Source: Monarcha castaneiventris obscurior
Lineage: Eukaryota; Chordata; Aves; Passeriformes; Monarchidae
Direction of reading: 5' to 3'
Assembly: GCA_026261815.1 (NCBI GenBank)
Contig: JAMPIT010000484.1
Coordinates: 12,374,501-12,438,500, forward strand
DNA: 64,000 nt
Shown: positions 1 through 14,200 of the stretch, piece by piece
How positions within the stretch are numbered: position 1 is the stretch's first letter
Layout of the letters: each line of letters begins with the position of its first letter
Notes under the pieces: model-generated
The model's input: the letters and a program-made list of their open reading frames with translations, nothing else
Databases searched by the model: none
What the model was told of the DNA's origin: nothing
Translations under genes and position numbers: made by a program

Positions 1-2171
1 GCCTGGTATTTCTTCACACCTTGCTTCTGAAAGTTCACTTTCAGAACTTTGCAGGATTTCTCAGGTTATTCAGAAGACAATTTTCAGGGTACTCTGGTGA
101 AGTCAGACAAAACAATTAAAACCCTGAGATTTTTTTTTAGCTTCATAAGATCCATAGGGAGGCAACTGTATCATATATTCAAAATAAAGTATCTGGCTAT
201 TCTCACTTAAAACAAATGGCTCCTAAGCTTTCTGATCCAACTGACCACTGTTGATTTTCAAAATTTCTTATGTCAACTACTACTATTCAGCAAACTCTCC
301 TCTGAAAACATTTCCTACTAAGATCCCATGGATCAGTCTTGTAATTACTATGAAAACACAGGGACACTGGTAAGTAAGAACAAGATTACCAATCTTCCAA
401 TGACATTTATAGCTTCTTTCCATCTGTTTAACATTTACCTGTCCTTAACTTTGCAGTAAGTAGTCACAAACAGCCTGTTTAAACAGAAGTGGCCAGGGAA
501 CTGTTAGGAATGGTTAATAAAGTCGTTTACCTCGTGGGAGAAAAAACAAAGCCAACTAATCTGTGACAGCTTCCCCCATTCCCAGATTCTGACTTGTAGA
601 AACTTGAATCAAATCCTGAATGTACTCAGAAATTTTGATGGAAAATGCTTAGAAGAAACTATAGCAATTAGAAGACTCATAATTTTCTTGTTCCATTAAT
701 TTGTTTTGTGAATTCCAACAGGACTGCTGCCTTTTTCAGCAGCCGTTTCCGCATTCCAAACAGCCACAAGATCAGAAATGTTCTCACTCTTCCTTAATTA
801 CATGACTGCATAACAAGTCCACTTGAAAACCTTTCTGAGGCAAATAAGATCCTTTTTAGGGCAAAGTCAGGCACATGAAGTAGCTCTCTGGAAAAAAACT
901 CAAACAAAACTGTAGGTTTATAAGCTCTTCATAAAAATTAAAAGGGCAAATGATTCATTGCACAGATATTTTTTAATGGTTTCGTGAGAGCTAAATAGGA
1001 ATGCCCATAAATAGCCTCAAGAGGAAAAGCTGCTGCCAACCTCAATTTTATAACCAAAAGAAAGACTATTATAATCACTACAAACTACATTATCAAATTC
1101 TACCTTCTAGCATAGGAAGTCACTGAATATACTTGTTATTAGTTGCAGATATTAGAGCAAACCCCAAACAGAACATGCCTGGTATCTCAAACACTCCTTT
1201 CTAAACTGTTTTGCTGAACTGATGTCCACTGGGAAATATCAAACTCAATTTTATACATGTTGCCAAACAGCAAAAGTAATTTGTGCAATTTTTGGAAGCC
1301 TTTCTGTTGTAAAATTAGGGAGTGTAAACAATTGCAGAAAAAAGCTCTTTTACAGGTCTCCTATGTTCCGTTACAGTTTCCTGTCTTTCTGAATCACAAA
1401 GAACTGTGACTTTTTTTTTACTTGTGATCCCAATAGGAGCATAATTTTACAGATCTTATCAGGTGTCTAATCGTTAAAGAAGAATAAAATTATTTTCAGG
1501 AGGCTAAATGCAGTAACTGATTAATATGCCACAAAAATTTTCAGTTAATGAATACGTAAATATATTCTTGCTAATTAAGTTTTAAGTATATGCCTTCAAT
1601 GCAAAAGAATAAAAAAAATTTACTTTTATAGCAATGAAGCTCAAAGCTAAGCCTCAGCAATCATTCTAAATACAGTTACAACACAAACTTCAAATCCTGA
1701 TTGTGTTAAAAAGACAATCTAAAATCTTGTTTTGATTAACCCATCAGCTGCAAACTAACAGAAGCATTTCAGACAGTGATGGAAGCTATGCAAGTAAAAT
1801 TTGACAATGCTTGAAAAATGTCAGCTATGGAAGAATCCCTCCTCTCTGCAGCTATCAGTTTTAAATGTGTGCTGACTCTACTTCTCAAGTCAAAGTTAAA
1901 ACATGTAAATTATTCCTAGAACAGCTTTGGTGAGTGCAGAGATTACCTTTATACACAGATTATTTCTATAGCAACACTCAAAAGTGTGCTTTTACATCAC
2001 GTTGCCCAAAGGAGTCATTACTGATGCTTAAATTTAACTCTTTCATACTACATGATTAAAATCTTTGAATTCCAGCATTCTACTTTAATGCACATTTGAT
2101 AAAAATCAGGTAGGTAAAAAGATTACATATACAGGTTATGCATCTAAAGTCGCAAAAGTAAATTTGTTTAC
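1..2171 (-). other. SLMAP: SLMAP intron downstream of exon 16
   Basis: AT-rich non-coding sequence. I searched the minus strand for the next coiled-coil exon of SLMAP and for other exons and found none, so the intron continues past the left edge. Confidence 0.75.
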
Positions 2172-2231
2172 CTTTTAGAAGAGCTACTTTAGCAATAGGT
2201 TCATTTAGATCTTGGTCATCCATTTGAGCAT
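2172..2231 (-). CDS. SLMAP: SLMAP coding exon 16 (last exon in the window)
   Basis: 60 nt, phase 1-1, encodes [20 protein letters not shown] after a split first codon (to about residue 500). Acceptor: a T-run ending TTTTTTTAG; donor: GTAAAC. The next exon, expected to continue the coiled coil in phase 1, was not found between here and position 1. Confidence 0.93.
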
Positions 2232-5200
2232 CTAAAAAAAAACCCCACACCTTTCAGAGAGCAGGCAGACTGCAGACAGTTCTCATATACACATTCTTTA
2301 CATGGAGAGAAGCTTTTATGTTCTTCTCAATTTACACGAGCCGAATTACGAAGCCACAAAATAGACAATCCTGCTCTAAGCTTGTATCTGACTCTGCATA
2401 ATACACTCCATTCTTTTAAGAAAATGCTCATGATTATCTAGACTTAATTCAAACTAATTAGAGGTTACAGCAATCTCAGTTAAACTCTTACCTGTAGTGT
2501 CGTCACTGCTTTTTTCCTTGCTCGGGCTAAGGGTGTCGGACAAATCGTTCGATTCTTTGACTCGTGCTTGGTTCTCTGCAAGAGACAAGGAAAAGCAGCT
2601 ACAATCAATAAATGCTTTGTTCATAATTTCTCCTATACACCAAACTACTGCTAAATGTCAATAGAAAACAACTTGGTTCAAGAAACAGTTAAAAACCTGC
2701 TGGTTGCTTATTTCTTTGCAAGTCTGGGCTAAAATGGATTCCGCATCCCTGGAGTCATTAACCCAGCCTAGCCTCTAATAGGGGATGCAACTGCCTCGTG
2801 CACAGCTTGAACTTGGGTTAATGCTGTGCTCTTGCCAGCTGGAACTGTGGAAAAGCTGATTCAATCAGCAAACAAATAAGAAAAGAAAACCAGAACAATG
2901 CAGATAGTGTAGCAAATTAGAAAAAAACTGCTGTTAAGAATAAAACTGTGCCTCAGTATTTTGGACAAATAAAATAATAACAACAAGTCTTGTACATACT
3001 GTACTGTTCAAAATAAGTGTGGTGTGAATCATTAAAGAATCACAGCAATAGAAATTAATACAGTAATTCCTAGAAAGAATTTTCAGTTTAAATTGTATTA
3101 AGAGAAAGCAGTGTATGTTCTTTCCACCAAAAAAAACCCTTCATGAAATATCTGTTCATATATAATACAGCTTAGTGAAGCCACACAGTTTTGGGGTTTT
3201 TTTTGGTTTGCTGTTTTTTTTTTTGTTATTGTTGTTGGGGTTTTATTCCCCAGTTCTAGATTTTTAGTGGAGATCACATATTTTCAAAAAATGAGGGGAT
3301 TTAATTACACCAGTGCATCCTTTTACCACACAGAATCACCCTGACTCAAAGTCTAAATATTATATGTGACTGAAATATATTTTTTAAAATTTGTCTTAAA
3401 TAACAATTCTGGTTTAGTTCTGATGGGTCCATCAAAAATGGACACACCATCTCTGGTGTGGGCTAAGCCAGCAGGTCTGTCAGCAAGGAACTGTCAGCAA
3501 CATGCAGGTGAGGTTACGCAAAATGAAATCTTTCTTGGCTGCCTATTCAGAGCCTCACTTTGACAGCACTGCTGCCCACCTGCAGGTTAACAGAGGTTTC
3601 CTCTGAGTCTCAAGTTCCAGGCAGAGATATTATATAAAAAGGGGTCAATACAGCATTTCTAGTACAGACTTCTACCATCCATGCAGAAAAATTATATAAA
3701 AAGGGGTCAATACAGCATCTCTAGTACAGACTTCTACCATCCATGCAGAAAAGCACAGAGAACACAAATAATTTCACCACGTCGATAACGTGCAATGAAG
3801 TATCAGGACACAAGAAGAAAGAAGCACATTAATAAATAAATCATGTTATACAACAGGGTTAGTGTATGAAAATAAGTAAAAACCAAAGGAGTAATGAGAC
3901 ATCTTTTCAAACAATGAGAGAATACACAGAACTAAATTTCTCCAAAATGAAGTAAGTGGAAACTGGTGACAACCTGTGCACCTACATGAGGAAATCCACA
4001 TGACAGAACACAGACAGGTTAACAGAAAAAAAACCCTAAAGTTTTCTTCATCTAGCATGAAACGTTTTCTATAACTGTCAGATTGACATCCACTTGTACA
4101 TGAAACAGAAGGCAGCAGGTACAAACAAAGCAGCTGATGAAGAGCCAGGCTCTTCCCATCCTAATGCAACTGAAATCACTGGAGAAGAGGAAGGGGAAAA
4201 GCACCTGTACAGTTAAAGTGCATTAGAGGTTCAGACCTGGCAGTTATTCCAAAACCAACTCCCATGATTTTAGCAGACTTCAAAGTTCATCATGATTGCT
4301 GTAGTTAAAAACTTAATTTTTGGGGGTGGTTCTTTGCTAAAACAAAAAAGGTTCTTTCTTATTTTTAGGAATAAGGTTTTCAACTAACACCTAAAGACAT
4401 TACAAATCAAAACATTTTACATTATCATATACAACCAAGCTCACAGGACTTGTGATAATAAACTGTAATAATTACTAAACCAAGTAATACATTCTTTTTT
4501 AAACTATTCAGAAAAGTATAACCTAAAAGTCTCACCCATGTCAGTTATATTAGTGGCCGATCCAGAAGCACTAAGCTGAGCAAGATCCATTTCCAACTAA
4601 CTTTACCATATCTGGGCATCCATAGAAATACTGCTCTGTGCAAAATGGGAGGAACAGTGCGAGCTCCAACCACTGAATTAATTCTCTCTCCCACAGCTCC
4701 CCCTTATATACCTCCCTCCCACCCACCCTCGGTACACCAGCTTCTTCCTCCCTCCTGTTCTCCTCCCTCTGAAACAAGGCACAAAAGATTAGGCACCAGA
4801 GGAAAGATGCACCAGTTCTAGATGTGAAGCAGCAGAAGTCAAAAAGACAAATTATTAGAAACCTGCTTCCTATTCTGGAACCAGAGTTGTAAGCACAAAA
4901 CCCCTTCCTGTAATGTATTATATCACAGCAGTTGTTCCTATTTCCCATAATAAAACTGAGCTGAATAAATATAGCCAAAGTGATAAAGTATATTAAAATG
5001 TGTTGACATCATACTTGATGAGTTAGAATATATTACCAAACACTAAAAATAGCTCAGGGCTTTGCAATGGAAGGGGCATGCAAGTATTACGTTACAGTTA
5101 TTGTATGCATTCTTTTGCCAAATATGGCACCTCGTCTATAGCTTCCTCACATACAGAAAGAAGTTAAAGGTCCCATTCCGTGCATTAAAGGAAGAGAAGA

Positions 5201-8200
5201 CAAAATAAGTATCTCTAAAACACTGGACCTTTTGACAAACTAACATTTATTCAACACAATGACACTTTGTGGAAGGACAGAGGGTAAAGAAATGAGGCAG
5301 TATGTCTAGACATCAATAAAAAGCTGCAAGAGAGGAGTGAGCCTAGAAGTCCAAGCAATTTTACATTATTAGACACATGGGAAATATTGACCTGCACACT
5401 TTGTAGCATTCCTGACCCTGGCATTGTAAGGTTAGGATGATTGTTCCTTGACAAGGTAAGTCTTTTCTAACTGGCTCCTTTAATTTAACTTGCTTTACAC
5501 ATTAGAGAAAAGAGTTAGAGATGCACAGATATATTTTACTTGGAAAAGACACATTTAGGAGGTTAATACTTATTTTAGAGTTACCAAGGTGTAAGTTAGA
5601 AAATAGTCAAATTAAAATACACTTTTATTTAAAACTTAAAATTACACCAAACATTATTTCTGTGTAGCCCTATAACAAAACCAAAATCCTGTTTGGAATT
5701 CATGCAGGTATTAAAGCTTGAATTGAATTTACAAGAATTACTATTTTCTATACTTTTAAAATTAATATTCAGGTAAGAACTCAGTCAATATTGAGACGAG
5801 CATTTCATGCACTCAATCTTCAAAAATGGTTTCCATTAAATCCTTTTACCCTACAATAGTATTTGGAGTAGAGTTCAGCTAACAATTTCCCTCCCCTTTA
5901 TTGAATTTCTCCTCAAATGCGTATTCAAGCAAAACTCAAACTGCTGGCTTAACACAGAACATGCACTGAGTGACAGAAAAAGCATGCTTCAAAAATAGTT
6001 AAATAATCCAGAAGTCTAACCTTTCAAAAGCTTTGTTTCTTCCACTTTGGTTAGATGTCCTTCATCTATGATCTTGTCTGCCAAACAAAATAAGTGTTAC
6101 TTTCCAAGCTCAAATTTAACCAGCTTTTCCCTGCACGCATCTACGTAGAGTACATTCCATGACCAAATTAAAAGCTGATAATATTACTTCCTACTCAGGC
6201 TTGAACAAAAACTTTATTCTGGTACGGAATAATGAAACAGAGCACACAAGCCTACTGGAACTTTGTGATACAGTGCATAATTATTCTCCTTATTAACTTA
6301 CATAATGCTGCAGTTCACTAATGAGAATTTAGAAAAATTAACTTTATGTACTTTTTAAAACAAAATCTAATAGGAAGCAACAAATCATTAATACATATCT
6401 CAAGTTTAGTTATCAAAAAAGGAATTTGAAGAGCTGGTTGCCTGAAATAGACATCCACCCAAAACAGCAGAAATACAGAAATGCACCACAATAAAACAGC
6501 AGTAGAGAAGTCTCCTCCACATCACAATTGCTTTTAACAGCGCCTGTGAAAGGTACACAGAAACAGCCTTTCTTTGTTTAAATCTTTCAAGAGAGCTACA
6601 CAAACCTCCCAAAAACTAGGAATGCATCACATTCAGGTTCATGGGAGTTTTTATAAAAAGTTTATGTTAGGAAAGTCTACTCCATGTATGTGAGGTGCAC
6701 AAAAACCTTAGAAGTGGAATTTGAGACTACATGGCTAACTACATCCTAACTGCTGCTAGGACATGAAGGTAAACAAGAACACTAAAGGAAGAACAGGATT
6801 GGATTAATCAAAGACACTAAAAAAACTACTGAATAATTAATTTATTTTTTCAGATGAGATTTCATTATTTCAAACTCCTTAAGAAGTGATGCTAACACAG
6901 AATTACCAAGGGTCCCATCTTACAGATCACACCCTCAGTTTCTGTGCAGTAGATTTTGCAGTTTAGACCACGGTCAAAGCTCTTAGTCCCTGAAATATCA
7001 GGCTTGCAGCTGCCTTTACCTCCCCTCTGTGCTCTCCCTTCCAGATGCCTGATAATCAGACAGGGAATGCAGTTTGCTGGATACTCCATGTGCTGTTAAC
7101 AGGTAAGTGAGACACAGAGAAGGCTGAATGAACAGCACAAACAGGAGAGTTCAGACTAAGGAAGCTGGATGACAGTAAATCCTCTTCAAATTTTTAATTA
7201 AAAAAAAATAAAAGAACTTCAGTCAGCAAATCCAGCTTCAAGTATCTTCGAAGATTACTCTGATGGCACATTGCTGTAACTACAACAATCTAAGGGCAGA
7301 TGCAGGACAAGATCTGGGAGGAGATATCTTTTACAACCCTAGATGGCAAACAAGCTTCCAGACAAAAAGCCCTGAAGTCTGAAGAAAGGTTTTCATGACC
7401 AAAAGCTTGTCCTGTCCTCTAACCTCCCCCACAGCCAGATAAACCAGTCTAAAATAGGTGTTTCCTCCACCTACTTTTATCTACAAATATTATCCTGTGT
7501 TAGCGTAACATTTTACTAATACTGCTTCAGAAATACACAGAACACAACACTGGATTTTTCAGGACTGGCTTTAGGTCTCAAGCAACTTTAGGAGATCAGT
7601 CATCATCCAAGTTCAGAACAGCCTCAAGTTCCTCAGAGCTGGTGAGAATGACTGTGCCTAGACTGAGGAAGGCACCGTGGAAGGAATCAAGTTACTGGCA
7701 GCCTCAAGTCAGGAGTTTGAGTGATATCATGAGTCCTCTTCCATTTTACAGTAAAATAAATCTAAACAAATGTCTTCATATACGATAATTCCAGGACTCA
7801 GCTGTGGCTGGAAGACAGGTGGAAGGGAAGGCAGCAAGGAAAGAGCTGAGGAATTCTCCCTGTAGATCTGAAAAAAACAGCTGAATGCAAAAACAAGTAG
7901 CTTTCAACTGCTTGATCTGAAGGGGTAACACCTCAACCATGCTAGACTGCTAGCTTAAAATAGGCTTCTATAATCAGCTTACAGAGGAAAATTTAGCATT
8001 ATGAATTGGTAGATCTGTTAGCTTTCACAATTCAGTAACTGCTAAACCCCAAATAATTACAACACAAAACACAGACTACCCTCCTTGGCACAGATATTTT
8101 CCAAACTGAAACTTTTGAAGCAGCTCTTTACACTCCATTTCCATGACTAAAAGAAACTGCAGGCATGTTTTTTTTAGGTTTTTTTAATTTCTGTGGTGGC

Positions 8201-11200
8201 TTACTGCTTTCTAGTGTCCATTACTGATTTCACCACTTGTACAAAAGGTGTCTCCTAGGCACTGTTTCTTCAGCCAAGACCTCGAGCAGCAGCACACGAG
8301 CCCCTTTGCCCTGACTGACACCTCTCCTGACTTCCAGAACAACTGAACATCCTCTGTGTTTCAATAATGCTGCCATTAATGTATGGCATAAGCAAACAAA
8401 AAGATAGTTTATTTCAGCATGCTGGTGTGTATTTAGATAATACACAGAAAATTGGATGTTAGTATCACTAAACTACATAGAATCTTATTTTTCACTGTTA
8501 CCACCCTAGTCACTAAAAATGGCAGAATCCAGACAACAATCAGAAAGTAAAAGATAAAGAGATGTCTTCTTTAAAACACCTCTTTCAAATCCCTGCATTT
8601 TTTTATTTTACTATTTCAGGAAACTTCATAAACCTGAGTTATTTTTAAATCTGTGCTTTCCCTGAATCAAGACATGCAATCTTGGCTACCAAAATATAAA
8701 TTAGGGTGAGGATCCTATCTTTAATTTCTGGCACAAAAGAATTTTAGCTTTCATGCTATCCAGGCCCTACTTAGCAGAAAGCAGAGAGATACATATAACT
8801 AATGTTTTTATTGATACAATCTGCTGTGAAGTTAAGCTTTCAGTTCTTTTTCAAGATAATTCACCTTTCCTTTTGCTGATGAATGCAGCTTAAAGCCAGC
8901 TTTCCTTTAGGTCTTTAGGCATTTCTTACCTTTTCAATTTAAGAACTCCATTTTAGATTTAGGTTGCCTATCACTATGTGCAATATAATAGCTAAGATCT
9001 GTTAACATTACAATTATCATTTAAGTAACATGGCCCCTCTACATTTATATTTTGGCATCAAAATAGTTTTGAAGTAGGCCAGGTTTGAAAATCCAGTAAA
9101 AAACCTGTCCCTCAACACATAAATTGCCAACCATCTGAAAAAAGTAATACTAAACAGCTTTAACTTTACTTCACACCTGCAGGTCAAAGGAAAAGTCAAA
9201 AATAACCAATCAATCCATCAAAAACTACTATTAATAAATTTGCAAAAATCAGTTTGGTGAAAAGAAAAAAAAAAGCAAACTTGCATTTAAAATCAAATGC
9301 AAAAATCACAAAGTAAGGGGAAAAATAAGGACACAAATAAAGGAGAATTAGACTGGAGTGAAAGACAGGAAGCTAGCAGGGCAACAAATCTCACCTTGGT
9401 CTATACAACATCACATTTTTGCTAATAATGCATATCATGTGCTAATCAAAAAGAAGCACCATGACTTCTGCTGTTGATACCACTGATTTTCACCAGTGGT
9501 TACTAAAAAAAAAAAAACTATGGAATGAGCAACAAGTGAACTGGATGTAATGATCAGAAAGTAACAGACTTCCCAGATCATTCAGAGCCAGATTTCATAC
9601 CACTCCACAGATGTTACAGATCAGGACACATTACTGGATGATATTGTGAGTGCATTGTGCTTAAAAAATAAAAGTAATTACAAAATACCTTTAAAAACTT
9701 ACAGAAGCTGGATTTTACAAACCATGTGGTTTCTGGGTTTTTTATTGTATTATTACTGTTTAAATAATAAACCTGCTCCTCTCTCAATACTTAAATCTCT
9801 GGGCAAAACCCCAACATACCACCACATGATGAACTATTCTTTCTCTGTATTGCCAATCTTTATGGTATTATTCCACACTATTTTCTGTGTGCCTTAAAAC
9901 TTGAGCTCCTGACAATCTCTGGAACTGTATTTTTCTTCCCAGGAGTTCCCAGCCCTTGATGCTACATAGACCAAAGGACAGGAGTGGGACTGAAGGGTAG
10001 CATTTACATACAAAAGAAAAAGAATAGATCATACAGTTTGCAGTCTTTAACCTCATAATATTGTGAGGCCTAGCTAAACATATTTGAGTGTGGAAAAGGC
10101 AAACTTTTGGTCCAAAATGAAATACAAGAGCCGATGATTTGGATTTTTTCTTGATGTGAGAGTAAAAACTTAGACTGTCATAAAAAATACAAAATACTGA
10201 ACCCTTTTGAACTCATTCATTCTTTTAGAAGTGAAGCAGGTGAGGCCCTGCAGTGTCTTCACTCTTAGCTTTCAATGTCTCGAGAAAAGGTAGGCATAAG
10301 TACACTGATCTTAATTTTACCCTTCTTAGTACTTTTTTTGTATCTTAGAATCTTCTACTAGATACTGTTGATCACTTTTCCTTCTCAATAGTGACAAGAC
10401 TCATCACATTTAGTTTGCCAAAGTGATACTAATCTAGGTTTTGTCAAAATAGGTTCAGCTAACATCCAAACAATGAAAACAGGCAACCAATTTCTATTTG
10501 AACATCACAGTGTGTTCCTCATGTTCGGTCTAAGCAAAAAAAAGGTCTACTCAAACATTAACTTCATTTTTATGTACTGAACAAAGACGATTCATACAAT
10601 TTAGAATTACTTTAAACTGCAGCCTGACTGAAGACAGCTATCAGTCATTAATTTTTTAAAATAAACATTTTTAAAATAAATAAAGTTTAAATTTTCTTAG
10701 ACAAACATTAGCAGTATCACGTCATTCAGTTTATGGCACTGCAATCTGGATCACAAGCAGTAAAATCAAACAAGTTTGCTACACTTCCTCATGAAAACTT
10801 GAGAGGAAAGAGTCCAATGGGCGTAAGGTCAAAAAAAGATACTGTCTTATTTCTGCTTGTGAATGGCTCTCTGCTCCATTTTAGGTACTTAAGTTCTATA
10901 AACTCTGGGTTTTTTGGAAGTTTAGTAGCATTTTGCTTCTCTTCATTCTAATGATATTTTTCTTTCGGTAGGCAAAAAGTATTAACAGCTTCAGTTTTTC
11001 CTTAACTATAGATGTGCAGACAGTGCTGTTTCATTACTCATTTTCGAAAGTCATTTGCTTTGAAAAACACATTTCACATTCCAGAATAACACATCTTTAG
11101 AATGAGTGGTATTGCAATTTTCTGTTTTTCCTAACAGTCTCTTGGATTTCCACATACAAACTATGGACTTGTTTTCCCTTTTGTTCATTACAACTAATTT

Positions 11201-14200
11201 GGAGAAGGTGTAAGGCCTTTAGTTATCAGACAAATTATAGATATGTGACAAGGCACCTCATCTGTGTCCTTCTCCTGCCTGTGATGTTTGCTTAAACTGA
11301 AAGGCTTTCAACTTAATTTGTAACAGGTGAAAAATTACACTCAGTTTTACACATCATGTGGCAATATAACACCCTTTTGTTGGTCAGGGCACAAAAATGG
11401 ATGAACTAAGGAAAAGAGACAATGTGACCATCACTTTGCAAGAGCAAAGATATCCTACTACTGCTTCTACCAGACATCTGCTTAACACCACAATGCCACA
11501 ACTGTACCCTTAGAAAATTTCTGCTACTACAGAAATATTAAATAGTAGTGACAAATTCTGGTTTCATCCACCTTTTCTGTGTTTTCTGTTGTTGTTTTTA
11601 AAGCAAATGTGAACACTCTTGTACTCACTCTGACACTCTATGAACTGATGAATAAAAGTGCAGTCCCCTCCACTCTTTGAAAGAAAGTGCTCTAGTAGAG
11701 AAAGAAACACTTCAGTTTATATCTTCTTATCATTTTCAAATTGATGCAACAAAAAATTTGAAAGGCATATTAACAATATTTGTCAGTGTATTCACAATGG
11801 ACTCTTGAATCAAATCTGAGTTAATATGCAAGCAGACAAGACATGAAATTGAAATGATGTCTGAGTGATACTAGGAAATAGATTACTCTTTTGAACTGAT
11901 CAGAAGAAAGAAGTATTTCAACTGCATTTTCAAAAGACACATGTATTTAACTTATATTCTTCAGCATTTTCATTAACTTTAAAGGGGTATTTTCTAAGTT
12001 TTTCATTAGTCTTCATGTTGATTCTTCATATCTAACAACCTCTATTTTAAAAGTGCTGTTGAATATCTCCCTACACTTTTTAAACAGTTTCACTTTGAAA
12101 AGACAGTTCTGCAGCAGAGTTCCTAAAACTGGGCTCCATTCCCAAGTTTACTCAAGTCCTTGTTCAGCTCCCAACTCCATCAGAATTCCTGCATCTCTTC
12201 AAGGTGCAAACACTTCCTTTCTGAAGAACCTCAAAAATCGTTTGACCAAGAGTCCAGCAGTGTGAAAAGGATGTCATTAGTACAAAGCTGCAGAATGTGG
12301 TACATTCTAACCAAATTGTTCAATCATTAGCTCTGACATCAGAAGTTCAACTGCAAAACCAAGCTTTACTACATTTCAAAGTTACTCTATAAAGTAAACT
12401 TTTTTTTAACCCACAAGAACAGAGCTTTTAAAAAACAGCACCATGGCTGTAAAATTTATTTCCTGTATTTAAACTTCCTTTTTTTTTTTTTTTTTTCATT
12501 TTTACCTGGGCCTCTAAGTGACCATATGCAAATTTCTCATATCTTTCTTTATGTAATATATGGCTCACAAAATTTAAAGATGAAAGCCAGGTGTGGTGCA
12601 ACACACTGAGAAAAATACCACTTTTTGAAACAACTTAGTTCTACACAACTTTTATCTGAGGCTTGATGTACAAAGAAGTTCCTCTCTTCTGCACCAGCTT
12701 TTCCACATACCCAAGCATATGGAAAATGAATGCCTAAGCATCATCCTCTAACACACATTTTTTATGAAAAGCCTCTGGAGAGGCTATGAGTTCTTAGTTC
12801 CTCTGCTCTGAATACAGCTCTGGACTGCTACAGCCACAGAAAAAAAGTAATGTAAAACCATTATTCTTGTCATGGTCAGGTAGTGTGCCTGTGCACACAC
12901 TTTGAGAGAAAGGCAGACAAAAGGAATTTTAAAAAGCATACTGATTTTACATGGGGTTTACAGTTTTCCTCTTTCATTCGCAAAGTTGCTCAATCTGCAT
13001 TATAAACCCAAAATTCCTAGCTCTTCTAAAATAATGCAAAACTACACAGCAAAAAAAACCCCTAAAATACCCCAACAAAAAACCCAACAGTAACTGCTTC
13101 CTGCTGCTTTTAAGATAACAAAATCCCAATTCTGGCAGAGCAAATAAGTGCCCATCTGTCACACAAGGGCTACAGAAGGGACCGGAAGGTGCAGAAAGGC
13201 ACAGACTGTCATGAAGAGAACACAGGGCAGCAAGCTGTAAAATGCCAGAGAAATGGGGATGGATCAGGTATGGCAGAGATGCAGAAAAATGTACAACTGA
13301 CAGAATAATGAAAAACTATGCTAAAATACAGAATAATGAAATAGCATGGTATGTGCATGACCAAAAAGGTGATAGATTGTATAAACACACAGAAAGAGAA
13401 CTTGAATGAGCAGTTATATGTTGTCTGTACTCAAAGAGAAGTAACTTGGCAAACAGCTTCCTAAAACTTCCAGATTTAAGCATAAGTTCCACTGCTACTC
13501 ATAGGATGGAGGAATCTATCTTGTCATGCATCCATTCAGATGACAGTGACTCTTAGACAATCCAAAATAAGTCCAAAAGGGATTGCTTTTTCAACTTTGA
13601 CCAAAAAAAGTGAGTTTCAGTGATATAATAATGCTTGTTATAATCACATAATGATTTTTAAATGGACAATTTTACAATTTGGACTTGTAAGATGCATGAG
13701 TATTTAAAACACTCACATGACATTCCTACCAACAATTTTAAAACAAACAAAAGTTGTTTCTTTAAAAAAAATCTTTTTAAAAAAACTCCAGTATGATGCT
13801 ATAAATTATTCCTCTATAAAATATTTGAAGTCAGAGCTCAGCAGCTTTTACTACATGTTTCAAATTAGCTCTAGTTTAAAAAAAAAAGAAAAGCAGACTT
13901 ATTTCTTAACCATTCTATCAAGTATTAAGCTATTACTAACCTAAAATTATGCAATAATTTAAACTATATAAAAATAAATCTCATGGCAGGCTAGAGAAGT
14001 GGGAACAAATACTGAATGTCCTGCTTGCTAACCTCAGTGTGCACCACAGCTAAGGGCCTAAAATGCTAAGACACTTAGGGGCAACCAGCACTCTTAGATT
14101 TAGGGGAGGTTTTGGTACAGTTCCTGTAGGTGTTTAACAGATCTCTCCTCCTGGTCCCAATAAGGACCAGCCATGAGGTTATGTCATGATTAACTTTTGA

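Noticed and set aside
4571..4978. 135-codon minus-strand frame
   Set aside because: It is created by a TC-rich intronic patch. No splice sites or domain support it.
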